A stretch of 64,000 bases of DNA from Deinococcus radiopugnans ATCC 19172 (lineage in GTDB: Bacteria > Deinococcota > Deinococci > Deinococcales > Deinococcaceae), in contig NZ_VDMO01000008.1 of NCBI RefSeq assembly GCF_006335125.1, forward strand, positions 1 to 64,000, read 5' to 3'. The notes under the pieces were generated by a model. That model was not told the origin of the DNA, did not search any database, and worked only from the letters and a program-made list of their open reading frames with translations. A program made the position numbers and the translations under genes. This document shows positions 17,300-25,859 of this stretch, one piece after another. How positions within the stretch are numbered: the stretch's first letter is position 1; the number at the start of each line of letters is the position of its first letter.

Positions 17300-17329
17300 G
17301 GGGGCGGGCCAGACCGCCTGCCCACCCCC
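17300..17329 (-). promoter_or_regulatory. Intercistronic hairpin after the binding-protein gene
   Basis: A 10-bp G/C stem (17300-17309 with 17320-17329, one G-T pair) lacks a T run. It lies between the binding-protein and permease genes and could protect the 3' end of the upstream message or partially terminate. Confidence 0.55.
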
Positions 17330-17344
17330 TTGGGAAACTGCCCG

Positions 17345-18823
17345 TTACTTCAGATCCACGTCTTTAAAGCGCAGGATGCCGTCGGGGATAGGCTTGAGGC
17401 CGGTCATGCCCTTGACGCTCGCCACCAGATTGCGCTGGAAGTACACCCAGGTGTAGGGCGTGTCGCTGAGGATGGTGCTCAGGGCGACGTTGTAGGTGGC
17501 TGCGCGGGCAGACATGGCGGTCTGGGCGCGGGCCTTGGCCAGCAGGCTGTCCACCGTCTTGTTGCTGTAGCCGGCCTGGTTGTTGGTGCCGCCCGTGACG
17601 AAGAAGTCGTAGATGTTGCCGTCGGGATCGGGGCGGCCGCTCCAGCCCAGCATCAGGGCGTCGTAGTCCTGCTTGTCGGCGCGGTCCAGCAGCGTACCGA
17701 ACTCCACCTGTTCGATCTTGGCGTTGATGCCGGCCTGCGCGAACATGGCCTGATACACCTGCGCCAGTTGCGTGGTCACGCTGCCCGGCGTGGTCAGCAG
17801 CGTAAAGGACAGCGGCTTGCCGCCTAGTTTCTTCTTGGCCAGGGCAATGTCGGGTTTCTGCACCGTGATGGCCGAGGACGCGGCCGGGGTGCCGGGCGGG
17901 AAGGGGCCAGCGGCCGGGGTGACGGTGCCGTAGAAGATGCTCTTGGCAATCGCCTCGCGGTCGATGGTGGCCGCCACCGCCTGCCGGAAGTTCTTGTTGT
18001 TGAACGGCGCGCGGGTCACGTTGAACCACACGCCCTGGAAGCCGATGCCGGGGTAGTTCAGCACGTTGAATTTGGGGTTCTGCTCCAGCTTGCTGATGTC
18101 CTTGGGGTCAATCGGCGTGATGGCCTGCACGGCGCCCGACAGCAGGTTGGCGTAGCGCACGTCGCCGTCGGTAAAGGGCCGGTAGACCAGCTTGTCGATC
18201 TTGGGCGCGCCGCCCCAGTAGCTCTTGTTGGCGTTCAGCGTGATGTTGTCCTGACGCACGCGGCTGACGAAGGTGAAGGGGCCGCTGCCCACCGGGTTGT
18301 TCTGAAAATCGGCCCCCGCCTTCTTGGCCGCCGTGGGCGAGACGATCATGCCCGCGCGGTCGGTGAGGACCGCCAGCAGCGGTCCGTACGGCTGCGACAG
18401 GTTGATCTGAATGGTCTGTGGGTCGACCACCTTGATTTCCTTGATGCTGCTCATCTCGTTCTTGCGGGCGCTGCCTTCCAGCGTGCGGTTGCGGTCCAGC
18501 CCGTACTTGACGGCGGCGGCGTCCAGCGCGGTGCCGTCGGTGAATTTCACGCCCGCCTTGAGCTTGAAGGTGTAGGTCAGGCCGCCGTTGGTCACTTTCC
18601 ACGACGTGGCCAGTGCTGGAATCACCTTGAGGTTGGCGTCCAGATCCAGCAGCTTGTCGAAAATCTGGTTCATCACCTGCCGGTCGACCAGGGCGGTGGA
18701 CAGCGCCGGGTCCAGCTTGGGCGGATCGGCGTCCAGCCCCACCGTCAGGGTCTGGGCCGAGGCGGTGGCGGCGCTCAGGCAGGCGGCGCTCAGAAAGGCC
18801 ATCAGGAACTGGGATTTACGCAT
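17345..18823 (-). CDS. Peptide-type ABC transporter substrate-binding protein (family 5)
   Basis: A 492-residue periplasmic protein with a signal peptide (MRKSQFLMAF... ending near ASA-Q). Family features include TLTVGLDADPPKLDPALSTALVDRQV, the conserved YTFKLKAGVKFTDGTALDAAAVKYGLDR and a C-terminal YTWVYFQRNLVASVKGM. It would bind peptides or similar solutes and deliver them to the permeases encoded just downstream. ATG 18823 is fixed by AAGGAG and the signal peptide; the frame is open further upstream. Its start overlaps the end of the regulator gene by 8 nt, so the two are co-transcribed. Confidence 0.93.
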   Translation of the reverse strand: MRKSQFLMAFLSAACLSAATASAQTLTVGLDADPPKLDPALSTALVDRQVMNQIFDKLLDLDANLKVIPALATSWKVTNGGLTYTFKLKAGVKFTDGTALDAAAVKYGLDRNRTLEGSARKNEMSSIKEIKVVDPQTIQINLSQPYGPLLAVLTDRAGMIVSPTAAKKAGADFQNNPVGSGPFTFVSRVRQDNITLNANKSYWGGAPKIDKLVYRPFTDGDVRYANLLSGAVQAITPIDPKDISKLEQNPKFNVLNYPGIGFQGVWFNVTRAPFNNKNFRQAVAATIDREAIAKSIFYGTVTPAAGPFPPGTPAASSAITVQKPDIALAKKKLGGKPLSFTLLTTPGSVTTQLAQVYQAMFAQAGINAKIEQVEFGTLLDRADKQDYDALMLGWSGRPDPDGNIYDFFVTGGTNNQAGYSNKTVDSLLAKARAQTAMSARAATYNVALSTILSDTPYTWVYFQRNLVASVKGMTGLKPIPDGILRFKDVDLK

Positions 18824-19523
18824 GGTCGTCTCCTTGGTTGGTGAGAGGGGCGGCGTGCCGACGAACGGAACCCATATGGACCAGCATGGCCTGACGGGCG
18901 GCCTGGGGAGAGGCGCTGGCAATGGCCTCCACCAGCGCCCGGTGTTCGGAAATGGTCAATTCCGGCTGATCGCCCACCACCTGACTGCGCAGCTGGAGCA
19001 TCAGCGAGCGCAGGGTCTCCAGCACCAGCATCACCACCTCATTGCCGGCGATCTGGGCGATCAGGTTATGGAACAGCATGTCCTCCTCGCTCAGCTTGAT
19101 GTGGCGGGCGCGGGCGGCCTCCTGCCGCTCCAGACACAGCTCAAGCTGCACGATCTGGGTGGGTGTGGCGCGCACCGCCGCCTGCGCCGCGACTTCCGGC
19201 TCGATCATCTGGCGGAATTCCAGCAGATGGGCCAGTTTCTGCGGCGAGCGCAGCAGCATGCCCTGGAACGGCTGGGTCAGGTGGGCAGCCGAGGGTTCAC
19301 GCACAAACACGCCGTTGCCCTGACGCGCCTCCAGGTGGCCCAGCACTTCGAGGCGGGCAATACCGTCGCGCAGGCTGGTACGGGAAATGTTCATCTGCTC
19401 GGCCAGCACCCGTTCGGGGGGCAGCCGCTGACCGGCCACGAAGTCTCCGCGCAGGATCAGGGCCAGAAGTTCTTCTGCCGCACTGGCCGCAAGTTTCTGC
19501 TGTTTGATCGGCTGCGCGGTCAT
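18816..19523 (-). CDS. FadR/GntR-family (FCD) transcriptional regulator
   Basis: A 235-residue regulator with an N-terminal winged helix (LRGDFVAGQRLPPERVLAEQMNISRTSLRDGIARLEVLGHL, residues about 24-70) and a C-terminal all-helical FCD ligand-binding domain. The Asp/His metal-ligand type residues of the FCD domain appear in LFHNLIAQIAGN and SEHRALVEAI. It is the first gene of the transporter operon and has a consensus operator directly upstream, so it likely autoregulates and controls the importer in response to the imported solute or its product. ATG follows GAGGAGG. Confidence 0.92.
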   Translation of the reverse strand: MTAQPIKQQKLAASAAEELLALILRGDFVAGQRLPPERVLAEQMNISRTSLRDGIARLEVLGHLEARQGNGVFVREPSAAHLTQPFQGMLLRSPQKLAHLLEFRQMIEPEVAAQAAVRATPTQIVQLELCLERQEAARARHIKLSEEDMLFHNLIAQIAGNEVVMLVLETLRSLMLQLRSQVVGDQPELTISEHRALVEAIASASPQAARQAMLVHMGSVRRHAAPLTNQGDDHA

Positions 19524-19555
19524 CTCGCCTCCTCAGTTCCGACTTGAAGGTCCAG

Positions 19556-19566
19556 TGGTTGGACCA
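19556..19566 (-). promoter_or_regulatory. FCD-GntR operator upstream of the regulator gene
   Basis: The minus-strand sequence TGGTCCAACCA fits the FCD-family consensus TNGTNNNACNA exactly. It lies about 33-43 nt before the regulator start, overlaps a longer palindrome (19549-19565), and is downstream of a possible -10 TAAGCT (19587-19582). Binding there would block transcription. Confidence 0.7.
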
Positions 19567-19688
19567 ATTTGGGATGGCCTCAGCTTAGGGCTTGGGGGAG
19601 TGGCCGCCTACCTTTGTCTAGATTCCTGACATAGGGTGGCGGAGGGTAAGTTCGAGGGTGCCGGCCAGCAGCGAGAAACCGGCTGTCC

Positions 19689-20444
19689 TCAACCCTGATC
19701 CAGCGGCCGGATCAGCAGCTCGTTGACGTTCACGCGCTCCGGCTGGGTCACGGCGTAGACCACGGCGGCGGCAATGTCCTCCGCCTGCAGCATCTCCATC
19801 TCCTTGATGCGGCCCTCGTAGGCGTCCTTGGTCTGGGTGTGGGTGATGTGATCGGTCAGTTCGGTGGCGACGACGCCGGGTTCGATCACGGTCACGCGAA
19901 TGCGGTCCTGCCTGGCTTCCTGGCGCAGCCCCTCGCTGAAGCCGCCCACCGCCCACTTGCTGGCGCTGTACCCGGCGCTCAGCGGGCTGGCCCCGCGTCC
20001 CGACACCGAGGAAATGTTGACGATGTGCCCGCTCCTCTGCGGCTTCATGGTTTCCAGCGCGGCCTGCGACAGGTGCATCAGCGCGGTGACGTTCAGATCC
20101 ATCATGCGCGTGAGGTCACCCGGATCGCCCCCCGCCAGCGGCCCCAGCAGCATGACCCCCGCGTTGTTCACCACAATGTCCAGGCGGCCAAGAGCATCCA
20201 CCGCCCCCTTCACCACCTCGGCCCCCTGTCCAGCCTGCGCCAGATCCGAGACGATCACGGCCACCCGGCCGCCCATCCCCTCGATCCGGCCCGCCAGTTC
20301 GTCCAGACGTTCCTTGCGGCGGGCCACCAGGGCCACCGCCGCGCCGTGTTCGGCCAGGGCAAGGGCCGTCGCCTCGCCGATGCCGCTGCTCGCCCCGGTC
20401 ACCAGGGCCACCTTGCCTGCGAGTTTGCCATTTTGCTGGGTCAT
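19689..20444 (-). CDS. Short-chain dehydrogenase/reductase (YdfG-like)
   Basis: A 251-residue classical SDR with the cofactor motif TGASSGIG (residues about 17-24), NNAG near 93, a catalytic Ser near 145 (NISSVSG) and YSASK. An Arg-Arg-Lys cluster after the second strand suggests NADP(H). The C-terminus (VVYAVTQPERVNVNELLIRPLDQ) is typical of the YdfG / 3-hydroxy acid dehydrogenase group. It is the last gene of the 12-gene operon. Its ATG overlaps the carboxypeptidase stop by 4 nt. Substrate is unknown. Confidence 0.88.
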   Translation of the reverse strand: MTQQNGKLAGKVALVTGASSGIGEATALALAEHGAAVALVARRKERLDELAGRIEGMGGRVAVIVSDLAQAGQGAEVVKGAVDALGRLDIVVNNAGVMLLGPLAGGDPGDLTRMMDLNVTALMHLSQAALETMKPQRSGHIVNISSVSGRGASPLSAGYSASKWAVGGFSEGLRQEARQDRIRVTVIEPGVVATELTDHITHTQTKDAYEGRIKEMEMLQAEDIAAAVVYAVTQPERVNVNELLIRPLDQG

Positions 20445-21961
20445 GCGGTCTGCTCCTTTTGAATGTCTAAGCCGTAGAGTTCGCCGTACTTGCCGCTGAG
20501 GTAATCCAGATACGGTTGCGGGTCAAGACCACGCCCGGTCACCCGCGTCAGCAGCTCGTGGGGCGTGTAGGTGCGGCCATGCTGGTAGATGTTGTCGGTC
20601 AGCCATTCGCGCAGAGGCGTGTACTCGCCGCGCCGCAGCGTGTCTTCCAACTCCGGCATCTGCTCTGTGGCCGCCGCGTAGAACTGCGAGGCCATCACGT
20701 TGCCAACCGTGTACGTGGGAAACGAGCCGAACATGCCCGCCGACCAGTGGATGTCCTGCAACACGCCCCTGGCGTCGTCGGGCACGTCCAGGCCCAGGTC
20801 TGACCTGATGCGGGCGTTCCAGGCTTCGGGCAGGTCTTTGACCGCCAGCTCGCCGCCGATCAGGGCGCGTTCCAGCTCCACCCGCAGCATGATGTGCAGG
20901 TCATAGGTCAGCTCGTCGGCCTCCACCCGGATCAGGCTGGGGCGCACGGTGTTGACGGCGCGGTGAAAGGCGGCGGTGTCCACGTCCGCGAGTTGCCTGG
21001 GGAAAATGTTCTGCAGGTGCGGAAAGTGCAGATTCCAGTAGGCCCGCGAGCGCCCAATGCGGTTTTCCCACAGCCGTGACTGGCTCTCGTGGGTGCCGTA
21101 GCTGGCCCCGCCCACCGCGTACAGGCCGGGCAGATCGCTGGCCAGCACCGTGCGGCTCAGCTCCGGGCGAACACCCTGCTCGTACAAGGCGTGCCCGGTT
21201 TCGTGCAGCGTGCCGAAGAGCGCCCCGGGCAGAAAGTTTTCCTGAAAACGGGTGGTGATCCGCACGTCCTGGCGGGTAAAGCTGATCTCGAAGGGATGCG
21301 CCGATTCGTCCAGCCGCCCGCGCGAGGTGTCGTAGCCGAATTGCTTTGCCAGCGCCAGCGAGACGCGCTTTTGCTGGGCCGCCGGATAGTGGGCGTGCAG
21401 GAAGTCGGTGCGCGGCTGGGGCCGCTCCTGAATGGCCCGCAGCAGCGGCACGTGATGGTCGCGCAACCGCTCGAACAGCGGCAGCAACGTTTCCACTGTC
21501 AGGCCCGGCTCGTACAGGTTCAGGAGGGCGTCGTACGGGTGGCCCTCGTAGCCCAGCGCCTCTGCCAGTTGCCGGTTCAGTTCCACCATGCGCGTGAGCT
21601 GCGGGGCGAACAGGCCAAAGTCACTGGCGGCCCTGGCCCGTGCCCACACCTCCTGCGCCTCGGATTTCAGGAGGGCCAGTTCGCGGGTCAGCTCGGCGGG
21701 AATGCGCCGCAGGGCCGCGATGGCGTCCAGGGCCTGCTGGGCGGCGCGGGTTTCCACGTCATCGCCGTCCACCGCGCGGGCCGCCGCCTCGTAGGCCGGG
21801 TCAAGCAACTTCTCCTGCGCCAGCGCGCTGAGGGTGGCGAGCTGCTGGGCACGGGCCGAACTGCCCCCGGCAGGCATCTGGGTGCGGGCGTCCCAGTTCA
21901 GGACGTTCAGGATGCACAGCAGGTCATTGATTTCCGCCGAGCGGCGCCCAAAGTCATTCAT
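20441..21961 (-). CDS. M32-family metallocarboxypeptidase (Taq-type)
   Basis: A 506-residue zinc carboxypeptidase of family M32, first known from Thermus. The metal site HETGH is at residues 253-257 (His, catalytic Glu, His). The downstream SYGTHESQSRLWENRIGRS supplies the third ligand Glu. The family motif around DVRITTRFQENF is present. It would remove C-terminal residues from imported peptides in the cytosol. It overlaps the upstream dipeptidase by 8 nt and the downstream SDR by 4 nt, so it is part of the peptide import operon. Confidence 0.95.
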   Translation of the reverse strand: MNDFGRRSAEINDLLCILNVLNWDARTQMPAGGSSARAQQLATLSALAQEKLLDPAYEAAARAVDGDDVETRAAQQALDAIAALRRIPAELTRELALLKSEAQEVWARARAASDFGLFAPQLTRMVELNRQLAEALGYEGHPYDALLNLYEPGLTVETLLPLFERLRDHHVPLLRAIQERPQPRTDFLHAHYPAAQQKRVSLALAKQFGYDTSRGRLDESAHPFEISFTRQDVRITTRFQENFLPGALFGTLHETGHALYEQGVRPELSRTVLASDLPGLYAVGGASYGTHESQSRLWENRIGRSRAYWNLHFPHLQNIFPRQLADVDTAAFHRAVNTVRPSLIRVEADELTYDLHIMLRVELERALIGGELAVKDLPEAWNARIRSDLGLDVPDDARGVLQDIHWSAGMFGSFPTYTVGNVMASQFYAAATEQMPELEDTLRRGEYTPLREWLTDNIYQHGRTYTPHELLTRVTGRGLDPQPYLDYLSGKYGELYGLDIQKEQTA

Positions 21962-23345
21962 CTGTCTTCTCTCCTAAAGTCCACCAGAACTGCGCCCAGG
22001 CCCGCTGGCCCTCGGCCAGCCGGGGCACCCGGAAAAATTCGTTGGGGGCGTGGATGTCCTCGTCGCCCACCGCGAAGCTGAAGAACACGGTGTCCAGGCC
22101 GAGGACGCTCTGAAAGGTCTCCAGCACGGGGATGCTGCCGCCCATGCCCACGTCCAGCGGGGGCTTTCCGTACAGCTCGGCCAGTACTTCGCGGGCCACC
22201 ACCGCGCCGGGGTGATCCTCGGGCAGGCGGTACGCGCGTGCGCCGTGGTCACCGGCATGAATTTCCAGGGTGACGCCGGGTGGCAGGTTGTCCTCCAGAT
22301 GCTGCCGGAGCAACGCGGCGATGCGCTCCGGCTCCTGTCCCGGCACCAGTCGGCAGGTCATCTTGGCGTGGGCCTCGCTGGGCAGCACGGTTTTCGTGCC
22401 CTCGCCGGTGTAGCCGCCCCACATCCCATTGACCTCCAGCGTGGGCCGGTGCCACTGGCGCTCCAGCGTGGAATACCCGGATTCGCCGTAGACGGCGGGC
22501 GCTCCGGTCTGGGTCAGATACGCCTCGTCGCCGAAGGGCAGTTGCTGGATGCCCCCGCGTTGCTGCGGCGTCAGCTCGGCAATACCGTCGTAAAAGCCCG
22601 GCACGGTCACGCGGCCCGACTCGTCGTGCAGTCCGGCGATCAGTGCCGCCAACGCGTGCAGCGGGTTGTGGACGCTGCCGCCGTGCCGCCCGGAATGCAA
22701 ATCCTTGGCGGGGCCGCGCACGGTCAATTCCAGCGCCGCCAGTCCCCGCGCACTCACCGTCAGCGACGGGACTGACGCGCTCCACATCCCGCCGTCGGCA
22801 CTCAGGACAAAATCGGCCTTGAGCCGCCCAGCGTTCTGCGCGACGAGTTCGTTCAGGTGGGCGCTGCCAACCTCCTCCTCGCCCTCGAACAGGAACTTGA
22901 GGTTGAGGGGGAGTTTGCCCAGCGTGGACAGGTAGGCATCCACCACCTGCACGGTCAGCAGCAGCGGCCCCTTGTCGTCACTGACGCCGCGTCCGTAGAG
23001 GCGCTCGCCCTTGACCGTGGGCGTGAACGGCGGCGTGTGCCACTTCTCCAGCGGATCGGGCGGCTGAACGTCGTAATGCCCGTAGACCAGCAGGGTGGGG
23101 GCATCTTCGCCTGCGTCCAGATCTTCGGCATAGACGGCGGTGTGCCCGGCGGTGGGCCACCGCTCAACTATTTTGAGGCCGGCGCGTTGCAAGCGCTCCG
23201 CGAGCCACGTCGCCGCGCGTTCCATATCCGGCTGGTGATCCGGCTGGGCGCTGACGCTGGGGATGCTGGCGAACTCGATCAACTCGGAGAGGGAGGCTTC
23301 GGCGCGTTCGTCCAGTCGTGCCAGCACATCATTCAGACCGCTCAT
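21954..23345 (-). CDS. M20-family metallodipeptidase
   Basis: A 463-residue M20 peptidase (CNDP/dipeptidase subgroup). The metal-binding residues are seen in order: VYGHYDVQPPDPLEKW (His and Asp), FEGEEEVGS (catalytic Glu pair), SADGG, the lid-domain LHSGRHGGSVHNP, and C-terminal DIHAPNEFF with the last His. It should hydrolyse dipeptides or N-acyl amino acids. The frame runs on far upstream, but ATG 23345 starts the conserved domain and overlaps the preceding stop as ATGA. It works beside the M32 carboxypeptidase. Confidence 0.93.
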   Translation of the reverse strand: MSGLNDVLARLDERAEASLSELIEFASIPSVSAQPDHQPDMERAATWLAERLQRAGLKIVERWPTAGHTAVYAEDLDAGEDAPTLLVYGHYDVQPPDPLEKWHTPPFTPTVKGERLYGRGVSDDKGPLLLTVQVVDAYLSTLGKLPLNLKFLFEGEEEVGSAHLNELVAQNAGRLKADFVLSADGGMWSASVPSLTVSARGLAALELTVRGPAKDLHSGRHGGSVHNPLHALAALIAGLHDESGRVTVPGFYDGIAELTPQQRGGIQQLPFGDEAYLTQTGAPAVYGESGYSTLERQWHRPTLEVNGMWGGYTGEGTKTVLPSEAHAKMTCRLVPGQEPERIAALLRQHLEDNLPPGVTLEIHAGDHGARAYRLPEDHPGAVVAREVLAELYGKPPLDVGMGGSIPVLETFQSVLGLDTVFFSFAVGDEDIHAPNEFFRVPRLAEGQRAWAQFWWTLGEKTDE

Positions 23346-24106
23346 TTGCCACCGTCCACGCTCAAGACTTGCCCCGTAATCCATCCGGCCCCCTCGGAGG
23401 CGAAGAACAGCACGGCATTGGCGATGTCTTCCGGCGTGCCCAGGCGCTTCAGGGCGATTGCGTCGATCAGTTTGCGCTGGCCCTCCTCGCCGTAGCTGTC
23501 CCACTGGCGCTCGGTGGTGGGGTTGCTGCGGACAAAACCGGGAGCCACGTTGTTGACCGTGATGCCCCACGCGCCCAGTTCGTGGGCCAGCTGGCGGGTC
23601 AGGCCGATCTGGGCGGCCTTGGCGGAGGCATACGCCTGAATTCCAGTCAGGCTGATGCCCAGGCCCGCACCGCTGGAGATGTTGATGATGCGGCCCGACC
23701 TGCGCTCTTTCATCTGTGGGGCCACGGCCTGCGCGAAGAAGAACGCTCCATCCACGTTGACGGCGAAGATGGCCTGCCAGTCGGCGGGGCTGATCTCCTC
23801 GATGGGGCGGCCCACCTGCCCGCGCACACCGCCCGCATTGTTGACCAGCACATCGATGCGGCCCGTCTCGGCCACGACTTCTGAGACGAACGCGCCCACG
23901 GCGGCGGCGTCGCCCACATCCACCGCGCGGGTGTGCACCGTCAGGCCGTCGTGGTAGACCAGCCGGGCCGTCTCGCCCAGGCCCTCGGTGTTCACGTCGC
24001 AGGCCCAGACATTGGCCCCCTCCCAGGCGAAGGCGTGGGCAATCGCCCGCCCAAAACCGTGCGCCGCACCTGTGACGATCACGGTCTGGCCTGCAAAACG
24101 CTCCAT
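23342..24106 (-). CDS. Short-chain dehydrogenase/reductase
   Basis: A classical SDR of 254 residues with TGAAHGFG cofactor loop, NNAG, a catalytic Ser in NISSGAG, YASAK active site and a C-terminal ITGQVLSVDGGK, typical of the FabG-like group. An acidic residue after the second strand (CDVN) suggests NAD(H). ATG 24106 has GGAGG seven bases upstream. GTG 24112, which overlaps the preceding stop as GTGA, is the alternative. It lies between a PanE-like reductase and the dipeptidase and probably oxidises or reduces an intermediate in the operon's pathway. Confidence 0.88.
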   Translation of the reverse strand: MERFAGQTVIVTGAAHGFGRAIAHAFAWEGANVWACDVNTEGLGETARLVYHDGLTVHTRAVDVGDAAAVGAFVSEVVAETGRIDVLVNNAGGVRGQVGRPIEEISPADWQAIFAVNVDGAFFFAQAVAPQMKERRSGRIINISSGAGLGISLTGIQAYASAKAAQIGLTRQLAHELGAWGITVNNVAPGFVRSNPTTERQWDSYGEEGQRKLIDAIALKRLGTPEDIANAVLFFASEGAGWITGQVLSVDGGK

Positions 24107-24108
24107 GC

Positions 24109-25152
24109 TCACGCCTCCTCCGGCGCCAGCAGGGCGCGCAGTTCGGCCAGATTGGCCCGGCCCAGTTCACGGGTGCCCGCCTCGATCTCGTGAATCTGCG
24201 TGATCAGGCGGGCGTTCAGGGGTGTAGGAACGCCGTGCTGCCGCCCGAACTGCACCACCCAGCCCAGCTGTGCGTCCACCTCGGTGGTGCGTTTGCGAAC
24301 CGCCAGATCGCGCCAGATGCCGCTGTGGGTCTTGGCGCTGCGGCGGTTGAAGGCCACCATCTCGGCCAGGCTCGCCCGCGCCGCCGCGTCGCCCGCGTCG
24401 GGCAAAAAGGCCGCCGGGTCAAAGCCGTTGAAAGCCTCGGGCGTGACCCCATGCGCCAGCGCCACGCGTATGACTTCGCGGCCCAGTTCGGTGTACAGGG
24501 CGCGGTCTTCGGGCCTGTCCAGGGCGTCGGCAATGCTGTCGTTGGTGACGGCAGTGGCGAACAGCAGCGCCCCGTAGGCCAGTTTGCTCCACAGGTAGCC
24601 GAACACGTTGTCACTGAGGATGGCGTCGGGTTCAAAGTGTTGCAGGACGACATGAAGCTGCTTTGCCCGCTCCGTCAACTGCCCGTCCTGTTCACCAATG
24701 ACCACCACGCCGCGCCCGCCGTACTGCACCACGCCGGGTTCCAGATAATCCGCGCCGAAGTTGACGAAGCTGCCCAGCACCTGCTCCGCTGGGATGTGGT
24801 CATTGATGATCAGCGGATTGAGGCCGTTCTGGATGGACACCACCACGCCGTCCGGGCCGAGGTGAGGCGCGAGAGCCTGCGCCGCCGCCGCCGTGTGCTG
24901 CGCCTTGGTGCACAGCAGGATGGTGTCCCACTGCCCCTCCAGCGTGTCCGGGGTGAAAGCAGGCGCCCCCACCGTGAAGTCGCCAAACGGCCCGGTGATG
25001 CTCAGGCCGCGCTCGCCTATGGCCGCGACATGATCGGCGGCCACGTCCACGAAGGTGACGTCATAGCCGTCCCGCACCAGATAGGCACCAATCGTGCCGC
25101 CGATGGCCCCGGCGCCCCAGACCAGAATGTTTTGCGATTCGTCCTCGCTCAC
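24109..25152 (-). CDS. 2-dehydropantoate 2-reductase family (PanE/ApbA-like) protein
   Basis: About 347 residues with an N-terminal NADP-binding Rossmann fold (ILVWGAGAIGGTIGAYL) and the ketopantoate reductase core, including LLCTKAQHT and a catalytic-Lys segment WSKLAYGAL, plus the C-terminal helical domain. Being inside a peptide-import operon rather than beside pan genes, it may reduce a different 2-oxo acid. GTG 25152 overlaps the preceding stop as GTGA. GTG 25164 in the same frame has a better-placed GGAAGG, so the start is uncertain. Confidence 0.83.
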   Translation of the reverse strand: MSEDESQNILVWGAGAIGGTIGAYLVRDGYDVTFVDVAADHVAAIGERGLSITGPFGDFTVGAPAFTPDTLEGQWDTILLCTKAQHTAAAAQALAPHLGPDGVVVSIQNGLNPLIINDHIPAEQVLGSFVNFGADYLEPGVVQYGGRGVVVIGEQDGQLTERAKQLHVVLQHFEPDAILSDNVFGYLWSKLAYGALLFATAVTNDSIADALDRPEDRALYTELGREVIRVALAHGVTPEAFNGFDPAAFLPDAGDAAARASLAEMVAFNRRSAKTHSGIWRDLAVRKRTTEVDAQLGWVVQFGRQHGVPTPLNARLITQIHEIEAGTRELGRANLAELRALLAPEEA

Positions 25153-25859
25153 GACTCGGCCCACCCGCCTTCCAGCAGGGCGCGGGTCTCCGCCACCGCC
25201 ACGGCCCAGATCGCGTGCATGTCCTCGTCGGGACGCTGGAACCGGCCGCCGAAATTGCCCTCGCCCAGGTATTCGCGCAGCGCTTTCGGGTGGAGCAGGC
25301 GCATGTAATTCAGGTCAATGGCCGCCTTTTCCTCGTCCGGCATCTCCACGCCTTCCAGCCGCGTCCAGGGGAAATTCTCCATCCACGAGGCGTGGCTGGC
25401 GTTGCTGTCGGTGGCCTGCACTTTCGCCCAGACCCCCGGCGCGTTCCACCAGTTGTGAAACTTGACCTGCGTGCCGGGATGATCGGCCATCCACTCGGCC
25501 GCGAAGCCCTGCGCCGGAGTATTGCCGCCGTGCCCATTGACCATCAGGATGCGCCGGAAGCCCTGTTCGTGCAGCCCGTCCAGCAGGTCACGCACCACCG
25601 CGAGGTAGGTCTGCACCCGCAGCCCCGGACTGCCCGGATACGCCCGGAAGTACGGGGTGATGCCGTAGGGCAACACCGGGAACACCGGCACGCCGGAGTC
25701 GCCCACCGTGTCCTGGGCCAGCTTGAAAGGCAGGATGTTGTCCACGCACAGGCTGAGGTAGGCGTGCTGCTCGGTGCTGCCCAGCGGGAGGACGCAACGG
25801 TCATCGGTCTTCAGGTACTGTTCCACCTGCATCCAGTTCATCTGTTCAATGGCGGTCAT
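25149..25859 (-). CDS. Creatininase-family amidohydrolase
   Basis: A 236-residue member of the creatininase/creatinine amidohydrolase family, which opens cyclic or linear amides using two metals. Motifs include LPLGSTEQHAYLSLCVDN near residue 25, NGHGGN near 109 and the SHASWMEN segment that supplies a Glu. The first motif lacks the usual GPHLPL wording, including its His, so metal ligation may differ. It is coupled to the regulator upstream and the PanE-like gene downstream by 4-nt overlaps. Substrates in the family range from creatinine to formamidopyrimidines and mycofactocin peptides; none can be assigned here. Confidence 0.85.
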   Translation of the reverse strand: MTAIEQMNWMQVEQYLKTDDRCVLPLGSTEQHAYLSLCVDNILPFKLAQDTVGDSGVPVFPVLPYGITPYFRAYPGSPGLRVQTYLAVVRDLLDGLHEQGFRRILMVNGHGGNTPAQGFAAEWMADHPGTQVKFHNWWNAPGVWAKVQATDSNASHASWMENFPWTRLEGVEMPDEEKAAIDLNYMRLLHPKALREYLGEGNFGGRFQRPDEDMHAIWAVAVAETRALLEGGWAES

